A stretch of 64,000 nt of DNA from Parasphingorhabdus sp. SCSIO 66989 (GTDB lineage Bacteria > Pseudomonadota > Alphaproteobacteria > Sphingomonadales > Sphingomonadaceae). Shown one piece after another: positions 9,093 through 17,962 of the stretch (position 1 is its first letter; each line of letters opens with the position of its first letter). The notes under the pieces were generated by a model that was given only the letters and a program-made list of their open reading frames with translations, was not told the origin of the DNA and did not search any database. A program made the translations under genes and the position numbers. The stretch covers positions 558,001-622,000 of the forward strand of contig NZ_CP136594.1 in NCBI RefSeq assembly GCF_032852305.1, written 5' to 3'.

Positions 9093-10244
9093 ATGTCCAG
9101 CCCCGAAGCCGATTTTACTGCGTTCAACCTCTGCACCGGAGCCGTGCAGCATCACAATTTTGCCAGGCCGCAGCGCAAATTACGATCAGTGGAGGTTGCG
9201 GCTGCAGCCCAGCCCTCGGTGCTGGAAAAGGGCGAAACGGTCAGCCTGCCCGAAAGCTATATGGCGCTGGACGGGATGCGTGAGACCTTTGACCTGTTGG
9301 CGCGCACCGACACCGCGTCCTTGCTGATCCTGAAACAGGGCAAGCTGGTCTTTGAGCAATATAGCCATAATGCCGGGCCCGATACGCAATGGGTCTGCTG
9401 GTCGATTTCCAAAAGCCTGACCTCGGCGCTGATCGGCATTGCCGTGGCCGAAGGCGCGATTGAGTCTGTCGATGATCCGGTGACTCGCTATGTGCCCGAG
9501 CTTCAGGGCACCGCCTATGACGGGCCGAGCGTCAAAAAGGTGCTGCAAATGTCCTCGGGCGTGGCGTGCAATGAGGATTACTCGATCCGCGGCGGCGATT
9601 TTGAGCAATTGTTGGCAGCAACCGGACCGGGCAAGAGCATTGCTGCCCATCTCGCTTCGCTTAAACGCGAATATGATCCCGGCACCGTCTGCCGCTATAG
9701 CTCGGTTGATACTGAAGTGCTGGGCATGGTGCTGCGCGGCGCAACCGGTCAGTCGCTCGCCAGCTTCATGGAGGAAAAGCTGGCCGGCCCGCTCGGCTTT
9801 GAAGCGCCTGCCTATTGGCATGTGGATGAGACAGGACAGGAACTGGCCAGCGCAGGTGCCTATGTCTGCCCACGTGATCTGGCGCGCTTCGGCGAGCTTT
9901 ACCGCAATAGTGGCTGCGTTAATGGTCAGCAGATCATCCCCGAGTCATGGGTAAGGGCTTCCATCACCCCGGATGCGCCGCATCTGATGCCGGGCGAAAT
10001 CATCGTATCCGGAGAGAAGATTGCCAGTGCCTATGGCTATCAATGGTGGCTCTCGCCATCAGAGGAGGGCTATGACTTCGCCGCTGTCGGCATTTTCGGG
10101 CAATTTATCTATATCTGCCCCTCGCTCGACATCACCATCGTCAAACAATCCGCCACCCGAACCTTCGGCACCGCCCCGGGCGATGCGCAGGACCATATGA
10201 TGGAGACGTCGCTATTCCTGGCGCAACTGGCGCGGGCTGTGTGA
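9093..10244 (+). CDS. serine hydrolase, class C beta-lactamase/esterase family
   Basis: A 383-residue member of the serine beta-lactamase-like fold used by esterases and 6-aminohexanoate-dimer hydrolases. The catalytic SxxK is SISK within WSISKSLTS, and the Tyr motif is YSS in CRYSSVDTEVLG. No signal peptide is visible, so it is probably a cytoplasmic esterase or amidase and not a resistance enzyme. The substrate is unknown. It is the last gene before the tRNA-Gly remnant, so it sits just outside the island. Confidence 0.85.
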   Translation: MSSPEADFTAFNLCTGAVQHHNFARPQRKLRSVEVAAAAQPSVLEKGETVSLPESYMALDGMRETFDLLARTDTASLLILKQGKLVFEQYSHNAGPDTQWVCWSISKSLTSALIGIAVAEGAIESVDDPVTRYVPELQGTAYDGPSVKKVLQMSSGVACNEDYSIRGGDFEQLLAATGPGKSIAAHLASLKREYDPGTVCRYSSVDTEVLGMVLRGATGQSLASFMEEKLAGPLGFEAPAYWHVDETGQELASAGAYVCPRDLARFGELYRNSGCVNGQQIIPESWVRASITPDAPHLMPGEIIVSGEKIASAYGYQWWLSPSEEGYDFAAVGIFGQFIYICPSLDITIVKQSATRTFGTAPGDAQDHMMETSLFLAQLARAV

Positions 10245-10277
10245 CCCGCAAGAAAATACCGACAATGTGAGAAATAC

Positions 10278-10324
10278 TGGAGCGGGCGAAGAGCTTCGAA
10301 GTCTCTACCCCAGTCTTGGCAAAG
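10278..10324 (-). repeat. tRNA-Gly 3'-end remnant, candidate attL
   Basis: The first 16 nt, TGGAGCGGGCGAAGAG, are identical to 45475-45490, the 3' end of the tRNA-Gly gene including encoded CCA. Similarity continues through the T-arm and anticodon loop (CTTGGCAA) to 10324, 41 of 47 positions by my count. It then stops, so there is no 5' half and it cannot be a functional tRNA. The extent from the 3' end to the anticodon region is typical of tRNA attachment-site duplications. Confidence 0.75.
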
Positions 10325-10411
10325 CTGGTGTTGCCACTGGTCCAAGCCCCAACTAGGCTCAGCTAGCATGGGTGGCACGCAGCCTGCCTAGTAGTTTTGG
10401 AGGTCAAAGCG

Positions 10412-11083
10412 ATGGATGAACTCGGCAAAGCGCCATCCCCCGACTTGGATAAACTATTCCAGCGCCTGCCAGCGAGCATCGTGCATGACATGATGCGCGC
10501 TCAAGGGCTTGGACAAGGGGTTTTGCCGCCGACCATAAGACCGATTGCTGAAGGTTCCAGACTGGCCGGACCCGCATTCACCGTGTCCGGCCGAGCCGTC
10601 AAAGATCATGACGCGCATGAAACTCTGCTCGCCTGGACCGCCATGCTGTCGCGCGTACCTGCTGGCCATGTGCTGGTGATGCAGCCAAATGACAGCATCG
10701 TGGCGCATATGGGTGAGCTCTCCGCAGAGGCGCTGCACCTTCGTGGCGTATTGGGTGCCGTTATTGATGGAGGGTGCCGGGATGTCGAGCGGATCAACGC
10801 TGTTGGTCTGCCCGTCTTTTGTCGCTATTTCACGCCTCTGGATGTGGTCGGATGCTGGCTACCTGATCGATTTGGGGAGGCCGTTATTATCGGCGATTGC
10901 GAGATCGCCACGGGAGATGTCATGGTTGCGGACACTGACGGGATTTGCGTAGTGCCGCAGGCTCATGCTGAACAGGTCGCCGCCGCCGCCGAGACAGCGA
11001 TGAATCAGGAAAACCTTGTGCGCAAAGCGATTCTTGAAGGCATTGATCCCGAGACCGCTTATCGGCGGCACGGTAAATTCTGA
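10412..11083 (+). CDS. RraA-fold aldolase/demethylmenaquinone-methyltransferase-like protein
   Basis: A 223-residue RraA-family protein. The fold's characteristic GVLGAVIDGGCRDVERINAVGLPVF is present, including the Arg-Asp pair that forms the metal/pyruvate site in 4-hydroxy-4-methyl-2-oxoglutarate aldolases. These enzymes cleave 2-oxo acids to pyruvate, and here a 2-keto-3-deoxy sugar acid or a branched oxo acid is possible (inference). The ATG at 10412 is preceded by GGAGG at 10399-10403, so it is chosen over a TTG at 10397. It is the first gene inside the island and converges on the UxaA gene. Confidence 0.85.
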   Translation: MDELGKAPSPDLDKLFQRLPASIVHDMMRAQGLGQGVLPPTIRPIAEGSRLAGPAFTVSGRAVKDHDAHETLLAWTAMLSRVPAGHVLVMQPNDSIVAHMGELSAEALHLRGVLGAVIDGGCRDVERINAVGLPVFCRYFTPLDVVGCWLPDRFGEAVIIGDCEIATGDVMVADTDGICVVPQAHAEQVAAAAETAMNQENLVRKAILEGIDPETAYRRHGKF

Positions 11084-11093
11084 ACAACGCGCC

Positions 11094-12290
11094 TCAGCGG
11101 GCGCTTGCCGGAAGACAGGACGGCCCGGCTGGCGTGAAGCTCTTATAGGTCAGAATAAACTCCTGATGGCCCAAAGCTTCCGAGCAGGTCGGCGTGCCAT
11201 CGGCAACCGCCTCGACCAGATCGGCAATTTCAGTGCCAACCACGTCCAGATTGGCACGGCCCTCCAGAATGCGACCCGCATCAACGTCCATATCATCGGG
11301 CAGCCGACGGTAGGTCTCGGGATTGGCGCACACCTTGATCACCGGCGAGATTGCCGAGCCGACAACCGATCCGCGCCCGGTAGAGAACAGGATCACATGC
11401 GCGCCGCAGGCGATCAGTTCGACGATCTCGGCATTGTCGGAAATGTTTGGAAAGCCGAACCGCACTTCGCCGTCCGGCACTACATCGAGCAAGTAAAGGC
11501 CGCCACCAACGGGTTGATCGCCCGGCTTCAGCAACCCAACGATTGGTGATGCGCCCGATTTGGCATAGGCACCCATGCTCTTCTCTTCCTGCGTGGTGAG
11601 TCCGCCATCGGCATTGCCAACCGCGAAACTGCCATGCCCCAATGTCGTATAATAGCGCGCGGCCTTGTCGACGCTGGCGATAATTTCGGCAGCCAGCTCG
11701 GGCGTTGCCGCGCGGTCGGCCATATGGCCCTCGCAGCCGATGAGCTCGCCGGTTTCCTCGAAAATGCCTGCGGCTCCGGCTGCAATTAGCTGATCAAATG
11801 CCCGACCGATAGCAGGGTTGGCGGTCAGGCCGCTGGTGCCATCCGATCCGCCGCAGATGGTCCCGACCACAAGGTCGGCTGGGGTAATCGGCACGGTCGG
11901 CATCGCTGCCAGAGCGGGCAATGTCGCATTCACCCAGTCACGACCCTGCTCGATCGTGCTTCGCGTGCCGCCTTTGTCCTGAATGACCAAAAGCGATGCG
12001 GGCCGACCACTGTCACGGACGACTTCCAGCAAGCGGTTGCGTGCAAAGCTCTCGCAGCCCAGCGACACCAGCAGCACGGCGCCGACATTGGGATGGCAGC
12101 ACAGTCGTTCCATCATCTTTTGCGCATAGTCGTTCGGATAGCAGCCGGGAAAGCCGATCAGATGCACCTCACCACCATCATGGCGCTCGGCAATGGCCCG
12201 CGCGACATGATGCGCGCACTCCACCAGATAGGCGACTACGACAACATTGCGAATGCCCTTGCTTCCGTCCTGGCGCTGCCAACCTCTCAT
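11094..12290 (-). CDS. UxaA-family dehydratase, large (C-terminal) subunit
   Basis: A 398-residue protein matching the large domain of altronate/galactarate dehydratases: GIRNVVVVAYLVECAHHVA, VSLGCESFAR, GTICGGSDGTSGLTANPAIG, FSTGRGSVVGSAISPVIK. Family enzymes use an iron centre to dehydrate aldonic acids to 2-keto-3-deoxy acids. The N-terminal SAF domain is encoded separately just upstream, with a 4-nt overlap. Being co-transcribed with an alpha-L-fucosidase, it may act on a fucose-derived or related sugar acid, as an alternative to the enolase-type FucD at 36.6 kb. Last gene of the 14-gene run. Confidence 0.85.
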   Translation of the reverse strand: MRGWQRQDGSKGIRNVVVVAYLVECAHHVARAIAERHDGGEVHLIGFPGCYPNDYAQKMMERLCCHPNVGAVLLVSLGCESFARNRLLEVVRDSGRPASLLVIQDKGGTRSTIEQGRDWVNATLPALAAMPTVPITPADLVVGTICGGSDGTSGLTANPAIGRAFDQLIAAGAAGIFEETGELIGCEGHMADRAATPELAAEIIASVDKAARYYTTLGHGSFAVGNADGGLTTQEEKSMGAYAKSGASPIVGLLKPGDQPVGGGLYLLDVVPDGEVRFGFPNISDNAEIVELIACGAHVILFSTGRGSVVGSAISPVIKVCANPETYRRLPDDMDVDAGRILEGRANLDVVGTEIADLVEAVADGTPTCSEALGHQEFILTYKSFTPAGPSCLPASAR

Positions 12291-12583
12291 GCTGCGTTTC
12301 CTTCTGTCCTCGTCGCAAGATAATCGCTGGCCAGATTGTGGAGATGCACCCAGTCACCCTGCGCTATGTCGCATGTAGCTGATCCGATACCGGCACCATA
12401 TTTTGTTACCTTGGAGCCTGCCGGGATTTCTTGTCTGGCGAGCTTATGGCCAATCGGCACATCCTGCCGAACCGTGATCTGGCGCTCCCCATCCATCACA
12501 TGATTACCAGCCGCCAGATCGGTGATAGCGATCAGCACATTGTCGTCCGGCGCAAGCAGCAAGGCAGGCTGGACACCAGTCAT
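12287..12583 (-). CDS. SAF-domain small subunit of UxaA-type dehydratase
   Basis: A 98-residue protein made of a SAF domain (VLIAITDLAAGNHV, VPIGHKLARQEIPAGSKVTKYG, GIGSATCDIAQGDWVHLHNL), which is the N-terminal domain of altronate/galactarate dehydratases. It overlaps both neighbours by 4 nt (fucosidase upstream, large subunit downstream), so it is translationally coupled and should form a complex with the 398-residue protein. Split SAF/UxaA pairs are common in proteobacterial sugar-acid operons. Confidence 0.85.
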   Translation of the reverse strand: MTGVQPALLLAPDDNVLIAITDLAAGNHVMDGERQITVRQDVPIGHKLARQEIPAGSKVTKYGAGIGSATCDIAQGDWVHLHNLASDYLATRTEGNAA

Positions 12584-14013
12584 GCGGCGATCTCCAGTAT
12601 AGCGGCGGCTGACCCGGCCAGGGTCGGTGGCACATCAACCACGAGATCATCGCCCTCACGCCGACAGGCAAGGGCTGGTCCATCAAGGATGGACAGGCCC
12701 TCGACACCTCCCCAACCGACCAGTCGAACATGCTCAGGTAACGGCCCGGCGACAAGCGCAAAACGCTGCCGACCGACACGCACTGGCAGCACATCGGTAC
12801 CGGAAATAGTGAGTCTGCACAGTACGTCATCCGGACGGCTGCCATAGATCGCCTGCCCATTGGTCTTCAGGAAAGCACCCAGCGCGCTCAGCGGCCCGGC
12901 CTGTTCATCGGGGATACTACCATCGCCGCGCGGTCCGATATTGATGAGAAGATTGCCACCATGGCCGACGATGCGCAGGAACATGGCCACAAGTTCGTCC
13001 CCGCTGAGGAAATCCGCGTCAATCTCATTGGCTTTATAGCCAAAGCTGTGACCCACGCCGCGCACGGTTTCCCATGCGACATCGCCCATCTCGGAGCTGG
13101 TGGCATATTCCGGTGTGCGGTGATCGAACACGGCGGGCACATCAGGCGCGAAGGCAAATCCGGACTCGCGCAATGCTGCGGCAACGCCGCGATTATACGC
13201 GATCCGCTCCTCCGGGTCGGACATGGCCAGATGCGAGGGCGTGGGTAACTGGAAGCGGTCATTGATCAACCGATCCTCGCGGTCGTTATAATACTCGGCC
13301 AGCAAGTCCCAGAGATCGTCGGCATCGGGATAGCCGATATCGTTCCACAAAATGTCGGGATCGGTTGCGGCAATCAGTTCCCGGTAATGGTCCAGCATCA
13401 TCTTCCGGGCCAGCGCGCCGGATGGCAGCGCATTGCGCATCTCACCCAGATTGGCCATGGGTTCCGGGTTGAGCGTCCAGTCAAGGCCAGCGCTGTAATA
13501 GACGCCAAAGCGCATGTTCTTGGCGCGGGCTGCGGCCGCCATTTCCGAAACCAGATCGCGCGGGGCATGCCAATCCGCACCTCGCAACGGGTTGGCTAAG
13601 GCAGTGGGCCAAAGGCAATAGCTGTCATGATGCTTGGTAACCGGTACAACATAGCGCGCGCCGATACCGGCAATAAAGTCCATCAACGGCTCTGCTGACC
13701 AATTGGCAAGGCCAGCCTCGAATGTGTTTCGGAATGCGGTGTAGGGCGCATCGCCAAATCGTTCCTGGTGCTGCGCTGCGGTCGGCCCGTCGGCAAATTT
13801 CAGGCTGTTCTCATACCATTCGGCATAGGGTGTCAGTTTAAGCGCGTCATCGGGTCGCTCGGCCAACAGCTTCACCACATCTATACCACGCGGTGCAAAG
13901 GCCGGGACCGAATAGAGCCCCCAGGTGATCATCACACCCAGCTTGGCATCGCGCCACCAGTTTGGCGCGCTATGGGCGGCGAGGCTGTCCGGGTCTGGGC
14001 GATACTGTGTCAT
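12580..14013 (-). CDS. alpha-L-fucosidase, GH29 (first copy)
   Basis: A 477-residue GH29 glycosidase. It opens with [23 protein letters not shown], has the family's [17 protein letters not shown] segment, and a probable nucleophile Asp in [11 protein letters not shown]. It ends with a small beta domain. Retaining exo-enzymes of this family release terminal L-fucose. No signal peptide, so it should act in the cytoplasm on imported fucosides. It lies inside the carboxylase/thiolase run with 4-nt overlaps at both ends, which links fucoside cleavage to whatever that pathway degrades. Confidence 0.9.
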   Translation of the reverse strand: MTQYRPDPDSLAAHSAPNWWRDAKLGVMITWGLYSVPAFAPRGIDVVKLLAERPDDALKLTPYAEWYENSLKFADGPTAAQHQERFGDAPYTAFRNTFEAGLANWSAEPLMDFIAGIGARYVVPVTKHHDSYCLWPTALANPLRGADWHAPRDLVSEMAAAARAKNMRFGVYYSAGLDWTLNPEPMANLGEMRNALPSGALARKMMLDHYRELIAATDPDILWNDIGYPDADDLWDLLAEYYNDREDRLINDRFQLPTPSHLAMSDPEERIAYNRGVAAALRESGFAFAPDVPAVFDHRTPEYATSSEMGDVAWETVRGVGHSFGYKANEIDADFLSGDELVAMFLRIVGHGGNLLINIGPRGDGSIPDEQAGPLSALGAFLKTNGQAIYGSRPDDVLCRLTISGTDVLPVRVGRQRFALVAGPLPEHVRLVGWGGVEGLSILDGPALACRREGDDLVVDVPPTLAGSAAAILEIAA

Positions 14014-15335
14014 GACCAGAGATATCCCTCTGCGCCGGGGCGCAGGTGCGCAAAACGCTGCTTCAATTCATCAAGCGAGAGGACATGGGCATCGCCGCCG
14101 GTCTCGCGCGGATCGGTGTTGCGGTGCCGCTTCAGCTCGTGTCGTGCCAGCTGGTTGCGGTGTACCTCATCGGGTCCATCTGCAAGGCGCAGCAGACGCG
14201 CGGTGGCAAAGGCGGCGCTGAGCAGGTGATCATTGGCAGTGCCGCCGCCGCCAAACATCTGCATGGCATTGTCGACCACCTGCTGCGCCATGGCCGGAGC
14301 AGCGATCTTGATCATGGCGATCTCGGCCCGTGCCTCCTTGTTGCCGACAGTGTCCATCATATGCGCAGCCTTCAGGGTCAGCAAACGACATTGTTCGATA
14401 GCAAGCCGCGCCTCGGCAATACGCTCCAATGTCACGGACTGCTCGGCCAAAGACTGGCCGAAGGGATTGCGGTGCTCGGCCCTGCGACACATGCGCTCCA
14501 GCGTGCGCTCGGCAAGGCCGATGAGGCGCATGCAATGGTGGATACGTCCCGGGCCCAACCGGCCCTGCGCAATCTCGAAACCACGCCCTTCGCCGAGCAG
14601 CACATTGGTTTGCGGCACCCGCACATTCTCGAACAGCACTTCAGATGCGCGGTCGGGCACACCATAAAAGCCCAGTACCGGCAAAGGCCGCAACACGGTT
14701 ACCCCCGGTGTATTTTTGGGCACCAGGATCATCGATTGCTGGCGATACCGGTCCGGATTGTCGGGTGCCGTCTTTCCCATCAATATGATAATCTCGCAGC
14801 GCGGATCGGTGGCGCCGGTGGTGTACCATTTGCGCCCGTTGATCACATAATCATCGCCATCACGCGCAATCGAACAGGCGATGTTGGTCGCGTCAGAGGA
14901 GGCAACCTCTGGTTCGGTCATGGCAAAGGAGGATCGGATCTCGCTGGCAAGCAATGGCGTCAGCCACTCCGCTTTCTGTTCGGTTGTGCCATAGCGAAGC
15001 AACACCTCCATATTGCCGGTGTCCGGGGCGGCGCAGTTGAACACCTCTGGGGCCATCAGCGAACGCCCCATAATCTCGCACAAAGGCGCATATTGGAGGT
15101 TGGTGAGACCGCTTTCCTGAACACCAAAATCCTGCGCGTGGTCGGGGAGGAACAGGTTCCACAAGCCCTCCGCCCGAGCCAGCGGTTTCAGCTCTTCGAC
15201 CACCGGATAGACACCCCAGGGGCCGAGCTTTTCGGCTTCGGCATAATAGCGTGCCTCGTTCGGGTATATATGGCGGGCCATGAACGCCTTGATGCGTTCC
15301 GCCAGCTCCTGAGTATGATTATCGGGTTCGAACAT
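14010..15335 (-). CDS. acyl-CoA dehydrogenase (ACAD10/11-like)
   Basis: A 441-residue flavoprotein dehydrogenase. Motifs include [16 protein letters not shown] and [18 protein letters not shown]-like ([19 protein letters not shown]), and the C-terminal [31 protein letters not shown]. The sequence resembles the subgroup containing ACAD10/11 and LvaC, some of which work with phosphorylated hydroxyacyl-CoAs; that affiliation is by eye. It should introduce a double bond or act on a (phospho)hydroxyacyl-CoA. It starts 9 nt after the thiolase and overlaps the fucosidase by 4. Confidence 0.88.
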   Translation of the reverse strand: MFEPDNHTQELAERIKAFMARHIYPNEARYYAEAEKLGPWGVYPVVEELKPLARAEGLWNLFLPDHAQDFGVQESGLTNLQYAPLCEIMGRSLMAPEVFNCAAPDTGNMEVLLRYGTTEQKAEWLTPLLASEIRSSFAMTEPEVASSDATNIACSIARDGDDYVINGRKWYTTGATDPRCEIIILMGKTAPDNPDRYRQQSMILVPKNTPGVTVLRPLPVLGFYGVPDRASEVLFENVRVPQTNVLLGEGRGFEIAQGRLGPGRIHHCMRLIGLAERTLERMCRRAEHRNPFGQSLAEQSVTLERIAEARLAIEQCRLLTLKAAHMMDTVGNKEARAEIAMIKIAAPAMAQQVVDNAMQMFGGGGTANDHLLSAAFATARLLRLADGPDEVHRNQLARHELKRHRNTDPRETGGDAHVLSLDELKQRFAHLRPGAEGYLWS

Positions 15336-15344
15336 GGTTTTGAT

Positions 15345-16514
15345 TTACTCCTCGCAGCGTTCGATCAGGGTGGCATTGGCCATACCGCCGGATTCACACA
15401 TGGTTACCAGGCCAAAGCGACCGCCTGTTTCCTCCAGCGCGGCCAGACAATTGAGGAACAACCGTCCGCCCGATGCGCCAACCGGATGGCCCAGCGCTAT
15501 GGCCCCGCCCATGGGGTTGACCCTGGCGGGGTCGGCCCCGGTTTCGGCCAGCCAATGCAGCACCACACTGGCAAAGGCCTCGTTCACCTCGAATATGTCG
15601 ATGTCATCCATGGTCAGGTTGGCGCGACCCAACAGCTTGTGAGTGGCTGGCACGATTGCGGTCAGCATCATGATAGGATCATCACCGGCAACAGCAAAAT
15701 GGGTGACGCGCGCACGCGGACGCAGGCCCAATGAACGTGCCACCTGCTCCTCCATCAGCAACAGCGCACACGCGCCATCACTGACCTGACTTGCGTTTCC
15801 GGCCGTCACCTGCCAGCCAATTTCGGGGAAACGCGCGGCCATCTCCTCACTGCGAAATGCCGGGGCCAGAGCGGCCAGCCGTTCCAGCGTGCTGTCAGTA
15901 CGTACGCCCTCGTCCCTGTCCACCATCCGGTCGCCTACCCGAACCGGCACCAGCCCGGGCGCAGCGTGTGCCGCGGCCAATTGATGCGAGCGCAGCGCGA
16001 ACTGGTCCATAGCTTCTCGCTCGATGCCGTTGTGTGCGGCAATCAATTCGGCCGATACCCCCTGATGCACCATTCCGTCGGGATAGCGCGCGGCGAGCGC
16101 CGCCCCCATATTGTCACGCCCCAGCCGATTGGTTTTGGCCGGTACCGTCGACATCATCTCGACCCCGGCTGCGACCAGAATGTCATAGGCACCCGCAATG
16201 ATGCCACAGGCAGCAAAATCAATCGCCTGCTGGGCCGAGCCGCACTTGCGATCAAGGCTTACCGCTGGCACACTCTCCGGCCAGCCCGCCGCAAGCACCG
16301 CCTGTCGGCCGATATTGCCGGCCTGCTCGCCAGCCTGAATCACGCAACCGGTGATGACATCTTCGACGTGTTCTGGGTCGATCCCGGTTCGTTCAGCAAG
16401 GGCGGAAAGGCACTGGGCGAGCAAATCCACCGGGTGCAGGCCATGCAATGCACCGCCCTCTCTGCCCTTAGCGAAAGGCGAACGCACACCATCGACAATC
16501 ACCGCCCGCCTCAT
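15345..16514 (-). CDS. acetyl-CoA C-acyltransferase (thiolase)
   Basis: A 389-residue type II thiolase. The active-site Cys is in DRKCGSAQQAI (~residue 90). GAIALGHPVGASGGRLFLNCL and the C-terminal CESGGMANATLIERC carry the His and second Cys. It cleaves 3-oxoacyl-CoA to acetyl-CoA plus a shortened acyl-CoA. Together with the ligase at 21.8-23.3 kb it forms the end of the proposed pathway. It overlaps the carboxyltransferase gene by 4 nt. Confidence 0.92.
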   Translation of the reverse strand: MRRAVIVDGVRSPFAKGREGGALHGLHPVDLLAQCLSALAERTGIDPEHVEDVITGCVIQAGEQAGNIGRQAVLAAGWPESVPAVSLDRKCGSAQQAIDFAACGIIAGAYDILVAAGVEMMSTVPAKTNRLGRDNMGAALAARYPDGMVHQGVSAELIAAHNGIEREAMDQFALRSHQLAAAHAAPGLVPVRVGDRMVDRDEGVRTDSTLERLAALAPAFRSEEMAARFPEIGWQVTAGNASQVSDGACALLLMEEQVARSLGLRPRARVTHFAVAGDDPIMMLTAIVPATHKLLGRANLTMDDIDIFEVNEAFASVVLHWLAETGADPARVNPMGGAIALGHPVGASGGRLFLNCLAALEETGGRFGLVTMCESGGMANATLIERCEE

Positions 16515-17962
16515 CGTGACAGGTCCACGGACAGGGTTTCGCTGGCGAAGCGAAATTGGCGACTGGACACCGTCTTCATAAGCCGTACGACCTGATCCGC
16601 TTCAGCCGAGGAGGCCAGCGGCAAGCTGGTGACCAGCGGACCGGCAGCACGCATGCGGTCGATATCCGCCTGCGGCACGAGCGCGCGCAGGAACAGTTCA
16701 TCATCGTCATCGGTACCGTGTCGGTTTCGCAGTTCCTCAAGCGTAGGCTGTTCCGGCGGATTGGCCAGCACCTCTTTGGTCTTGGGATCAGCCATGATGC
16801 GATCAAGCACATCGGCATCAATCGGTGCCACCGGATCGCCATAATGGCCCGCCGCATAGGTAATCACCTCTTCGGGAATAATCGACCAGCGCTCACCGGT
16901 GACGATGTTCAACACCGCCTGGATGCCGACAAGCTGGCTGAACGGTGTCGCCATACCCGGCCATCCCAGTTCGCGGCGAACACTGGCGACCTCGGCCAGC
17001 ACTTCTTCCAAACGCTCTTCCATACCATGCTGTTTGAGCTGGGATTTCAAGGTGCCGACCATGCCACCGGGGATTTGGTGGGTGACCGCGAACAGGTCAT
17101 ATTCGGCGTGTTGGTTGACAAGAAAGCCGCACGCATTGCCCACTGTCTCGAAATGCTCGGCAACGGGTGGCAGGCAGGAGAGGTCGAGGTCATGGCTATA
17201 GCCAAGATGGGCAAGATTGGCAGCAATGCACTCGGTTGACGGCACGGAAGGGCCATTGGCCATGGGTCGGCTGGCCGTGTGCAATATGCTCACGCCCAGC
17301 GCCAGCGCATCGCAATAGGCCTTGGCAGATTGGCCCATCAGATTATTGGCGTGAAACTCGATCGGTTTGCCCCGGCTTTCCGCGACAATGGCGGGCAACA
17401 GGGTCGCAAGTCGCTCTTTCTCCAATACCCCCGCAGTGTCATACAGCAGCAGCGTGTCCACTTCAGGAAGCGCCGCCAGCGCCCGGGCCTTTTCGGCATA
17501 ATAGGCATCGGTGTGCACCGGTGAGAGGGTGAACATGATCGCGCCCGCAATTTCCGAGCCGAACTCCTTGGCCACACGGGCGAGGCGCTGGGTTCGTTCA
17601 ATGTCGAACAGCACGTCATAGATCCAGAAGCTGCGCGCACCGTGGCGATTGAGCTGCCGCATCCACAGGTCCATCAATGCATCGGGCGTGGTGCGAAAGC
17701 TGATCGCCGCATTGGCGCGCATGCCAGAACGCAGCACCGTATGCGGCATGGCGGCAACCAAGGCGTCCATCATCGCCCATGGGTCTTCACGGCAATGGCG
17801 CACCAGCACTTCGAAATGATGCGAGCCGGTGAGATCGATAACGCGAAAGCCGGTGCGATCAAGCGCGTCACAGGCTGGCAGGGCATGGCGCGCCTGCATA
17901 CGCATGCCCCATAAAGACTGCTGGCCGTCTCGCAGCGTCTGGTCAAGAAACTCCACCTTCAT
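16511..17962 (-). CDS. pyruvate carboxylase/oxaloacetate decarboxylase-type carboxyltransferase
   Basis: A 483-residue DRE-TIM (HMGL-like) carboxyltransferase. It opens LDQTLRDGQQSLWGMRM, comparable to the DxTLRDxxQS opening of PycB/OadA, and has the metal-binding segment IEFHANNLMG and QIPGGMVGTLKSQL before the conserved helical domain. It lacks a biotin-carrier domain, which is encoded separately. The family moves CO2 from carboxybiotin to the methyl carbon of pyruvate. The acceptor here is unknown and need not be pyruvate, because the surrounding genes handle acyl-CoAs. Overlaps both neighbours by 4 nt. Confidence 0.85.
   Translation of the reverse strand: MKVEFLDQTLRDGQQSLWGMRMQARHALPACDALDRTGFRVIDLTGSHHFEVLVRHCREDPWAMMDALVAAMPHTVLRSGMRANAAISFRTTPDALMDLWMRQLNRHGARSFWIYDVLFDIERTQRLARVAKEFGSEIAGAIMFTLSPVHTDAYYAEKARALAALPEVDTLLLYDTAGVLEKERLATLLPAIVAESRGKPIEFHANNLMGQSAKAYCDALALGVSILHTASRPMANGPSVPSTECIAANLAHLGYSHDLDLSCLPPVAEHFETVGNACGFLVNQHAEYDLFAVTHQIPGGMVGTLKSQLKQHGMEERLEEVLAEVASVRRELGWPGMATPFSQLVGIQAVLNIVTGERWSIIPEEVITYAAGHYGDPVAPIDADVLDRIMADPKTKEVLANPPEQPTLEELRNRHGTDDDDELFLRALVPQADIDRMRAAGPLVTSLPLASSAEADQVVRLMKTVSSRQFRFASETLSVDLSR

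Noticed and set aside
10232-10249. Terminator hairpin after the serine hydrolase (GCGGG...CCCGC)
   Set aside because: A short stem overlapping the stop codon and followed by an A-rich, not T-rich, stretch on the coding strand.
14046-15734. Open frame of 562 codons on the + strand
   Set aside because: It lies opposite the acyl-CoA dehydrogenase and thiolase genes, whose products have clear family motifs. The frame translates to a His/Gly/Arg-rich product without any domain, as expected of an antisense shadow in GC-rich DNA.
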